Of a stretch of DNA of 11,202 nucleotides, positions 6,275 to 11,202 are shown piece after piece. Under the pieces are notes generated by a model. The model did no database searches, was not told the origin of the DNA, and saw only the letters and a program-made list of their open reading frames with translations. Position 1 is the first letter of the stretch. The number at the start of each line of letters is the position of its first letter. The stretch is from Dehalococcoidia bacterium UBA5629 (GTDB taxonomy: Bacteria; Chloroflexota; Dehalococcoidia; GIF9; UBA5629): the NCBI GenBank assembly GCA_002421445.1, contig DIKB01000140.1:1-11202 (forward strand). The letters are read 5' to 3'. Both the position numbers and the translations under genes were made by a program.

Positions 6275-7306
6275 CTACGATGAAACAATTCCGGCTGTGT
6301 TCATGTCGCGCTCTTTTTTAATATTGATCAGGCTCTTATAATCGACGACCGTGCTCATGCTGTGGTTTTCAACTTCGATGCCGGCTTCTGCAGCAGCAGC
6401 TACCGGATTGAGGCCGCCCATAAGGACAATCCCGATTTTGTTGAGTTCCACGCCCATCTCACACACCGCCTCGCTGGTATTGCCCAATGTGAGAACTCCG
6501 TTTAATCCGGCCTGTTTCAATCCTGTGATTACCTGCTCAGCGGTAGGGCGACAGATAGCAGGTATCTCTCTGAAGTTGGCCAGTATTTCACCATTACCGG
6601 ATGCAATGACCTCTCTGACAGAAGTCATTTTTGCCTTAATGAATATCTCCGATGGGTCCATGGAAGATCCGTTATAGTGAATCAACTGGGTGAAACGTAT
6701 CGGCTTATGATCCTGAATTTGTAGTATCCCGCCGAACTTTGAGTCCATGGGAATGCCGGATTTCAACAGCGTGCCATTCATGACAATACTGCAGACAGTG
6801 GCCAGCCCGATGCTGCCGCGGGGGACAACGATATCTCCTATTCGCTGCCCGCCATTGGCTATTGCTACCAGATTGCTGACGCAGAAGCCCTTTTCAAAAA
6901 CGGGCATCATAACTCTGAGAGCTTTTTCGAATTCGTGCTCCAGAAAAATGGAGACATTGACAGGGACGACACCGCGTAAACGTACATAATCGAACTCAGT
7001 GCGAAAGGCTAACCGTTCAATGCGTGAGATTGCGAAGCCAACCTTATCTTTGACGAGCGCGCTTTCTATCTCGTGTGCCCCTTTAGGAGTAAGTACCCGT
7101 CCGTCACGTTCTGTTATAAGTTTAGTCAGTCCCCGTTCGTCTGTAAGTTGCAGATGGTATCGCACAGCTCGCTCGCTGAGCTCAATTCCGAGATCTTGTA
7201 AGCGTTGAGCAATGATTCGTGCTCCCGCAGGCTTTTGCGACATGCTCAGCACCTTTAAGATTGACAGAATCTTTCGTTCTACATCTTGTCGCGATTCAAA
7301 ACTCAT
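6275..7306 (-). CDS. nrpR: NrpR-like transcriptional regulator (wHTH + DUF128/NRD)
   Basis: This gene encodes 343 residues. The N-terminal winged helix-turn-helix (about 8-72) runs from RKILSILKVLS through ERAVRYHLQLTDERGLTKLI to GRVLTPKG. One NRD/DUF128 domain (about 84-315) follows, with NLVAIANGGQRIGDIVVPRGSIG, a GILQIQDHKPIRFTQLIHYNGSSMDPSEIFI core and VLMGGLNPVAAAAEAGI near the end. In methanogens NrpR represses nif and glnA and is released by 2-oxoglutarate; archaeal forms often carry two NRDs or split into two proteins. A single-NRD bacterial copy directly upstream of gdh suggests the same logic here. The ATG at 7306 matches the usual start just before the helix-turn-helix; an in-frame TTG at 7324 would add six residues. 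No strong ribosome binding site is adjacent to either. A promoter and inverted repeats lie upstream, consistent with autoregulation. Confidence 0.88.
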   Translation of the reverse strand: MSFESRQDVERKILSILKVLSMSQKPAGARIIAQRLQDLGIELSERAVRYHLQLTDERGLTKLITERDGRVLTPKGAHEIESALVKDKVGFAISRIERLAFRTEFDYVRLRGVVPVNVSIFLEHEFEKALRVMMPVFEKGFCVSNLVAIANGGQRIGDIVVPRGSIGLATVCSIVMNGTLLKSGIPMDSKFGGILQIQDHKPIRFTQLIHYNGSSMDPSEIFIKAKMTSVREVIASGNGEILANFREIPAICRPTAEQVITGLKQAGLNGVLTLGNTSEAVCEMGVELNKIGIVLMGGLNPVAAAAEAGIEVENHSMSTVVDYKSLINIKKERDMNTAGIVSS

Positions 7307-7318
7307 AATACAAAATAG

Positions 7319-7334
7319 CGGCAATGAGTTGCCG
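7319..7334 (-). repeat. Hairpin in the nrpR leader
   Basis: CGGCAA-CTCA-TTGCCG forms a perfect 6-bp stem with a 4-base loop at the very 5' end of the predicted nrpR transcript, 12 bases before ATG 7306. It could stabilise the short leader or influence initiation, since no good ribosome binding site is seen between it and the ATG. Confidence 0.45.
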
Positions 7335-7341
7335 GTCTCCT

Positions 7342-7371
7342 ACTATACAACAGTATCTAAAATGTTGTCAA
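7342..7371 (-). promoter_or_regulatory. Sigma-70-type promoter of nrpR
   Basis: The minus strand has a perfect -35 TTGACA (7366-7371), an 18-base spacer and a -10 TATAGT (7342-7347; 5/6). This is the best promoter in the window. Transcription would begin near 7335, giving a leader of roughly 30 bases. Confidence 0.65.
7347..7368. promoter_or_regulatory. Candidate operator in the nrpR promoter
   Basis: ACAACA-N10-TGTTGT is a perfect 6-bp inverted repeat. It occupies the spacer between -10 and -35 and overlaps both, so a bound protein would block RNA polymerase. It is not the GGAA-N6-TTCC operator known for methanococcal NrpR. Autoregulation is inferred from position only. Confidence 0.4.
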
Positions 7372-7379
7372 TATGTCCC

Positions 7380-7390
7380 ATTGTGACAAT
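7380..7390. promoter_or_regulatory. Palindrome upstream of the nrpR -35
   Basis: ATTGT-G-ACAAT is an 11-base palindrome with a single central base, 8 bases upstream of the -35. It shares the ACAA/TTGT half-site with the repeat inside the promoter, so the two could be bound by the same dimer. It could also be chance. Confidence 0.35.
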
Positions 7391-7460
7391 TAGTTAACAT
7401 ATGAGCAATGCAAAAAAAAGCGGTTGAGGAAAAACGTGCGAAAAATACGAAATTTGCTTA

Positions 7461-8141
7461 CTAGCTTTTGAACATATAGCCGGAGCCATGTTTATTCAAA
7501 ATCATATTTGGCGGACTATCATGCAGTTTTTTGCGAAGACGACGGATATAGATTCGAATGTTTTCAGTGTCTTGCCATGTGCTCTTTTCCCAGATATCTT
7601 CCATAATCCTCTGGTATGTTACGACTTTGTCTCTATTTTTCACCAGCAATATAAGTAAACGATACTCGACAGGGGTTAGCTTTACCTGCCGGTTATCCAC
7701 CTTGATCTTCTGATTAACAAAATCGATTTTCAGACGCTGACTGATTGTCGTGCTCTGGTTGCCTTTGTATTGTTCTTTTTCAGATCGCCTGAGCACGGCT
7801 TTAACGCGGGCCAGTAACGTCAGATAGTTGAATGGTTTAACGATATAATCGTCGGCTCCTGTCTCAAGCCCCCTGAGCATATCTTCATCATCGGACCGCA
7901 CCGTCAGTATAATAACAGGTACCAGAGAGAAATTACGTATCTCTTTCAGCACGTTAAAGCCATTAATGTCGGGAAGATTTATATCGAGTATCACAATGTC
8001 GGGAGACTCTCTCTTTACCAGTGCTATGCCATCTTCTCCCGTCGTGGCGGCAACTATGCTGGCGCCGGGCCAGCGAAATTCGAAAGCGAGGTTTATAGCA
8101 TCGATGATGCTCTTTTCGTCTTCAATAATTGCTACTTTCAT
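7461..8141 (-). CDS. OmpR-family response regulator
   Basis: This 226-residue protein has a receiver domain (about 1-118) with the acidic pair E7-D8, phosphoacceptor D53 in VILDINLPDINGF, T80 in ILTVRS and K102 in DYIVKPF, all as required for phosphorylation. An OmpR/PhoB winged-helix DNA-binding domain (about 130-226) follows, with LTPVEYRLLILLVKN, the recognition region NIRIYIRRLRKKL and the C-terminal hairpin HGSGYMF. It should be a DNA-binding activator or repressor controlled by the kinase encoded 25 bases upstream. The ATG follows GGAG at 6 bases. Target genes cannot be read from the sequence; self-control of the CAP-kinase-regulator cluster is the usual possibility. No clear terminator follows, only a T-rich stretch before the nrpR promoter. 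Confidence 0.93.
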   Translation of the reverse strand: MKVAIIEDEKSIIDAINLAFEFRWPGASIVAATTGEDGIALVKRESPDIVILDINLPDINGFNVLKEIRNFSLVPVIILTVRSDDEDMLRGLETGADDYIVKPFNYLTLLARVKAVLRRSEKEQYKGNQSTTISQRLKIDFVNQKIKVDNRQVKLTPVEYRLLILLVKNRDKVVTYQRIMEDIWEKSTWQDTENIRIYIRRLRKKLHDSPPNMILNKHGSGYMFKS

Positions 8142-8166
8142 GATATGCTCCGATATCGTTGTGATT

Positions 8167-9378
8167 TCATCTCTTTATAGGAAGCGTAACGAAAAAGCTG
8201 GAGCCTTTTCCTGTCTTGCTTTTTATCCATATTTGTCCGCCGTGCAGTTCCACCAGCATTTTACATAAAGCAAGGCCGATGCCGAGTCCTCCTGCGCGTT
8301 CTTCGTGATATATTAACTGATAACCCGGTTCGAAAAGTGTACTTTGCCTTTCTGCCGGTATGCCATGTCCGTAATCTCTGACTTCTATCAGTATAAATTC
8401 AGCTTTTGTTGTTGCTTTAATCGTTACTTTTTTGCCGTTTTTAGCATACTTACAGGCATTGTTGATCAAATTGAGCATTATCTGCCGTATCCGGTCCGGA
8501 TCTGCCGAGATTCTTGGAATATCTTTCTCCATCTCCAATTCGAGAATAATATCATATTGCTGTGTGAGAGCGCGTGTTTCTGCTGTAATTGAACGGAGCA
8601 ACTGCTCAAGATTAACCGATTTTAAGATCAGCTTGAGTTTGCCGATTTCTCCTCGGGTAACATCATGAAGCTCCTCAATTCGGGTATTCAGATTGTTGAC
8701 TCCGTCCCAGATGATATTCGCCAGTTTCCCCAGGTTTTTATCTTTTATTTCGTCATGTAATAACTGGCTGGTTGCCATCAATGAAGTCAACGGTGTTTTT
8801 AGCTCATGTATGAGTTTTCTGGTGAAATCAACTCGTACCTGCATCTCCGACTGTAATTTTTTGCGCAGTTCCCGTTCTCGTTTGTAGAGAGTCTGCAGAT
8901 TAGTTTCATCAGTTTTATGCTCAATTATATGTCCGAGTCTTTCGGCAATTACATGCAGTAAACTACGTTCCTCTGTGAGGAATGGTCCCTCATCACAGGC
9001 CGGTTTTTCTTTCAGATAACAAACTTCCAGCACTCCGAATCGTTTGCTTTTCACCATAATATTTTTTGATTGTTTCCAGTCTGTTTCTCTGAAGTTGGGA
9101 GTTTTGAATTCTCTTCTTTTCAATTTAACGCGGGCACAGGTGATTTCAGGGTATTGCCACGCTGGAGGAATTAAAGATACGACTCCTTGTAAAATGTCAT
9201 CAATTGAGAGGTCCTCATTTTCTACGAGGCGGGAGATACCATAAAGACAATTGAGTTCCTTGATCCGTTCACGCAGGATATAAGTTAAGTTCTGTAATGA
9301 GGCTTTTTCAGAGGCATTCTTCATGGTACTGTCGTGGATTTCACCTTTGCTTTTTTGTTGTTTTTGCTTAACTGTCAT
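8167..9378 (-). CDS. Soluble GAF-domain sensor histidine kinase
   Basis: This 403-residue histidine kinase has no membrane segment. A basic start and coiled region (to about 45) leads into a GAF-like sensing domain at about 45-155, recognisable by IPPAWQYPEITCARV and by FGVLEVCYLKEKPACDEGPFLTEERSLLHVIAERLG. A coiled linker follows. The dimerisation/phosphoacceptor helix has H191 in HELKTPLTSL. The ATPase domain shows the N box (NLINNACKYAK, 303-313), the G1 box DYGHGI (335-340), an F-box-like LFEPGY and the G2 box GGLGIGLAL. All catalytic elements are intact. Cys 81, 120 and 128 in the sensing domain could matter for redox or cofactor sensing, but that is speculative. The ATG at 9378 has only a weak ribosome binding site 13 bases after the CAP gene; a start at residue 19 is possible. 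Its partner is the adjacent OmpR-family regulator. Confidence 0.92.
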   Translation of the reverse strand: MTVKQKQQKSKGEIHDSTMKNASEKASLQNLTYILRERIKELNCLYGISRLVENEDLSIDDILQGVVSLIPPAWQYPEITCARVKLKRREFKTPNFRETDWKQSKNIMVKSKRFGVLEVCYLKEKPACDEGPFLTEERSLLHVIAERLGHIIEHKTDETNLQTLYKRERELRKKLQSEMQVRVDFTRKLIHELKTPLTSLMATSQLLHDEIKDKNLGKLANIIWDGVNNLNTRIEELHDVTRGEIGKLKLILKSVNLEQLLRSITAETRALTQQYDIILELEMEKDIPRISADPDRIRQIMLNLINNACKYAKNGKKVTIKATTKAEFILIEVRDYGHGIPAERQSTLFEPGYQLIYHEERAGGLGIGLALCKMLVELHGGQIWIKSKTGKGSSFFVTLPIKR

Positions 9379-9391
9379 AGTTGTGAGTAGG

Positions 9392-10426
9392 TTAATCGGT
9401 GAAAATCTGCGTTGCGTACATCCGTCCGTTGCCGATGACGATGCCTACGCCGGTTCGTCTGAACCCGCCGTTCAGCATATTTGCCCGATGATCAGGGGAC
9501 TGATACCACAGGTCAGCCATCTGTTTGGTATCCGTTAGATCGGAGGGAACGAAGAGGACATTTTCTCCTGCCATAGAGACCTTCATAGTGATCACTATTG
9601 TTGGGTATCTAACGCCAAGGAACCCGTCGTGGCTGAGCTGCCCGTGCTCAAGCATGTACTGCGAGTGTTCCCGGGCGATTCCATCGAGGAATGACAGTTT
9701 TTCCAGATTTGTTAAGCCATTTTTTTGTCTGAGCGTGTTGACCTCAGCATAGAGAGCTTTCTCCAGAGCATCGATAGCCGCTGTCGGCGTGCTTGAAGAT
9801 GCCGGCAGACTCTGCGTGGTTGTAGAAGGAATGCCTGTGCTCGCTTTATTGCCGCCAGGCATGGGAGGGACGACGATGATAGTAACGCCTGAGGGAGACG
9901 GGGTGCTTGACCCTGTTGTAGTCTTTGGTGTCGTGCTCGGTGGCGTAGTCGTTGGTGTGGTTGTTGGGAATGTTGAGGGTAGGGAAGGGGCCACCATTAC
10001 TTTGTCTCCCGATGGTTTCGGGGTGCTTGTATCTGGAGGGGACTCCTGCGGTATCGTTGATTCCGGCGCTTGGACAATCTGCAGGGGAGTAGTTTTGAAC
10101 GAGGCGAGTATAGAGTCCTTCAGTGTACCGAGCGGTCCTATGCCTGCAATCAGGGATGCGATAAATGCAAGGAGAGCAACTGAAAGGAAAACACCGATGA
10201 AACTCGGTCCCTGCCATGAGTAATCATAGCTTTTTAGGATCAAGGTTACAAGGATGAGCAGTGCAACAATTCCGATGCAGAGGATAATCCCCGGGATAAG
10301 TTGAAGGATATCAGCAGGTATCGCGTATACAGCCCATGCGAGAGAGATAATCAACAGGCTTATCAACAAGCACAGAATAAACTTGCCCATTGAGAATTGG
10401 CTTTCCCGATAATCGAATCTTCCCAT
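9392..10426 (-). CDS. Membrane-anchored CAP/SCP (YkwD-like) domain protein
   Basis: This 344-residue protein begins with three hydrophobic helices (about 14-36, 43-65 and 76-98). A long low-complexity Pro/Thr/Ser linker (about 112-216) with runs such as PTTTPTTTPP follows. A C-terminal CAP/SCP domain (222-344) shows the family landmarks REHSQYM (H254), LSHDGF (H266), AGENV (E288), SPDHRANMLN (H313) and GVGIVIGNGRMYATQ. With the N-terminus inside, three helices place the CAP domain outside the cell. Bacterial YkwD-like CAP domains are widespread in envelope and spore proteins; their activity is mostly unknown and I would not call it a protease. It is probably the first gene of an operon with the kinase (13 bases on) and the regulator. 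Such three-helix anchoring differs from the usual signal peptide. The ATG follows a moderate AGAGAG site; M13 is an alternative start. Confidence 0.88.
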   Translation of the reverse strand: MGRFDYRESQFSMGKFILCLLISLLIISLAWAVYAIPADILQLIPGIILCIGIVALLILVTLILKSYDYSWQGPSFIGVFLSVALLAFIASLIAGIGPLGTLKDSILASFKTTPLQIVQAPESTIPQESPPDTSTPKPSGDKVMVAPSLPSTFPTTTPTTTPPSTTPKTTTGSSTPSPSGVTIIVVPPMPGGNKASTGIPSTTTQSLPASSSTPTAAIDALEKALYAEVNTLRQKNGLTNLEKLSFLDGIAREHSQYMLEHGQLSHDGFLGVRYPTIVITMKVSMAGENVLFVPSDLTDTKQMADLWYQSPDHRANMLNGGFRRTGVGIVIGNGRMYATQIFTD

Positions 10427-10452
10427 CGTACTCTCTTATTTATCCGCTATTT

Positions 10453-10458
10453 AGTATA
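10453..10458 (-). promoter_or_regulatory. Possible -10 of the CAP-kinase-regulator operon
   Basis: TATACT on the minus strand, 27 bases before the CAP gene start, is a 5/6 match to a -10 box. The best -35 at 16 bases (TTCTTA) is poor. Support is mainly its position in the divergent gap. Confidence 0.3.
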
Positions 10459-10504
10459 GCGTTTCTCCGCGCATTAAGAAATACATCAATATAGTTATCT
10501 ATAG

Positions 10505-10534
10505 TTGCCAGTGTTTAATCGAAGTAAGTACAAT
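10505..10534 (+). promoter_or_regulatory. Promoter of the carboxymuconolactone decarboxylase-like gene
   Basis: TTGCCA (10505-10510; 5/6 to -35) and TACAAT (10529-10534; 5/6 to -10) are separated by 18 bases. Transcription would start near 10541, leaving about 33 bases of leader that contains the ribosome binding site. Confidence 0.5.
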
Positions 10535-10557
10535 GTTTACAATTGTTATCGAACCGG

Positions 10558-10564
10558 AAGGAGG
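10558..10564 (+). promoter_or_regulatory. Ribosome binding site fixing the start at 10574
   Basis: AAGGAGG lies 9 bases before ATG 10574. It argues against the longer frame that begins with TTG at 10505, because that TTG is itself the predicted -35 box and would not be transcribed. Confidence 0.75.
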
Positions 10565-10573
10565 AAAAAGCGC

Positions 10574-11134
10574 ATGGCACGAGTTCGTTTATTGAGTAAT
10601 GATCAGGCATCGCCAGAGGCGAAAAAGATATATGAGAAGCTGGAACAGAACGGAGCTAAAATTCTGAATCTTTACAGGGCGCTGGCGCATAGCCCTTCGG
10701 TTATGGTGGATTGCATGAAGTTGGGCAACTCGCTATTGTCGAAAACAAAGCTATCATCGAAGCTTCGTGAACTCGTTATCCTGCGCATCGCCGGATTATC
10801 GGGCAGCAAGTATGAGTGGACGCAGCATCGCCCTGTTGCGCTGGAGGCAGGAGTAACCGGTGACCAGATCGGTGCGCTCGATGGATGGCGGCAATCGAAG
10901 CAGTTTACGGATGAGCTGGCGCAGGTTGTGAACGTGAAGGAAGAGACTTTCAATGCGCTTAAAAGATTCTTGACCGAGCAGGAGATTGTCGAATTAACGC
11001 TCGCCATCGGTTACTGGGGGCTGATAGCCCGGGTTCTGGTGCCGCTGCAGGTTGATTTATTCCACAGGGACGGGCACTGTAGCGATAATATTGAGGCAAG
11101 ATGCTTCTTCGTCGAAATGATGGTTTGGAGGTAG
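10574..11134 (+). CDS. Carboxymuconolactone decarboxylase / AhpD-like protein
   Basis: This 186-residue protein belongs to the carboxymuconolactone decarboxylase family, an all-helical fold. The core shows LSSKLRELVILRIAGLSGSKYEWTQHRPVALEAGVTGDQIGAL, with E66, the Tyr-Glu-Trp-x-x-His motif (80-85) and the AL-EAGV turn. Peroxidase-type AhpD proteins have a CxxC at the YEW-x-x-H position; it is absent here, so thiol peroxidase activity is unlikely. A second helical part, LTEQEIVELTLAIGYWGLIARVLVPLQVDL, closes the usual domain. The last 24 residues (FHRDGHC through MMVWR) do not look like the family and may be a read-through tail after loss of the normal stop. The start is set by the strong ribosome binding site. 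It is transcribed away from the CAP operon. The substrate is unknown. The 68 bases after it show no terminator or gene. Confidence 0.85.
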   Translation: MARVRLLSNDQASPEAKKIYEKLEQNGAKILNLYRALAHSPSVMVDCMKLGNSLLSKTKLSSKLRELVILRIAGLSGSKYEWTQHRPVALEAGVTGDQIGALDGWRQSKQFTDELAQVVNVKEETFNALKRFLTEQEIVELTLAIGYWGLIARVLVPLQVDLFHRDGHCSDNIEARCFFVEMMVWR

Positions 11135-11202
11135 TCGCAACTTGGAAGGCGCAGTTTTTAGGTTTTGATGTACCGAATCTAGGAGTCTGTCCGAGTAATC
11201 GC

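Noticed and set aside
7405..7425. T-rich run downstream of the response regulator as an intrinsic terminator
   Set aside because: There is a run of eight T in the transcript direction but no stable stem immediately before it.
6208..7460. Classic NrpR operator GGAA-N6-TTCC
   Set aside because: I looked in both control regions and did not find it. Only ACAA/TTGT-type repeats are present, so no claim of a canonical site is made.
9789..10223. Plus-strand frame with Val/Gly-rich protein
   Set aside because: The low-complexity Gly/Val pattern is the complement of the Pro/Thr-coding linker of the CAP protein, not an independent gene.
10505..10573. N-terminal extension of the carboxymuconolactone decarboxylase-like protein
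   Set aside because: The extension starts with TTG inside the predicted -35 box and its residues do not resemble the family; the ATG at 10574 has AAGGAGG.
1..11202. CRISPR array, phage, transposon or defence system
   Set aside because: No regular repeat-spacer pattern, transposase, integrase, nuclease-helicase cluster or terminal repeats are visible; the window is mostly ordinary chromosomal genes.

Overview
The window looks like chromosome from a bacterium of the Chloroflexota, most plausibly class Dehalococcoidia. This is inferred from the gene mix, not from a marker gene. The mix is a bacterial NrpR-type regulator next to a glutamate dehydrogenase, a membrane-free GAF histidine kinase with an OmpR-type regulator, and the C-terminal domain of a Cys-containing surface protein of a kind I associate with that class. 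Base composition is roughly balanced. No rRNA, tRNA, CRISPR, transposase or phage gene is visible. Every intact gene lies on the minus strand except the rightmost, so the minus-strand genes are described here in transcription order, right to left.

Right end (9392-11202): a carboxymuconolactone decarboxylase/AhpD-like gene runs rightward, with its own promoter and a strong ribosome binding site. It diverges from a leftward cluster (10426 to 7461) made of a membrane protein with an external CAP/SCP (YkwD-like) domain, a soluble GAF histidine kinase and an OmpR-family response regulator. The gaps are 13 and 25 bases, which suggests one operon.

Middle (4710-7390): a promoter with overlapping inverted repeats drives an NrpR-like repressor (winged helix plus one NRD/DUF128 domain). 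After 67 bases comes a Glu/Leu/Phe/Val dehydrogenase with all catalytic residues, then a 49-codon cysteine-rich small protein with a strong Shine-Dalgarno. NrpR is the 2-oxoglutarate-responsive nitrogen repressor of methanogens, so this set reads as a local nitrogen-assimilation unit. The gap before gdh carries four TTGT words spaced at about one helical turn.

Left of that (4183-4575) is a plus-strand remnant: the intact C-terminal end of a surface-type protein with no start codon.

Left part (56-4049): a YgiQ-family radical SAM protein, then a protein joining a cytoplasmic zinc ribbon, one membrane helix and an external fibronectin-III-like domain. Next come three small conserved genes: a MYG1-like DHH-type hydrolase, a DUF3820 protein and a YwbE protein. 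They sit behind a promoter with a perfect TATAAT and may form one transcript. A strong hairpin separates the zinc-ribbon gene from this group.

No defence, CRISPR or biosynthetic system is visible. The most interesting material is the nrpR-gdh-small Cys protein unit with its repeat-bearing control regions, and the CAP-kinase-regulator operon.
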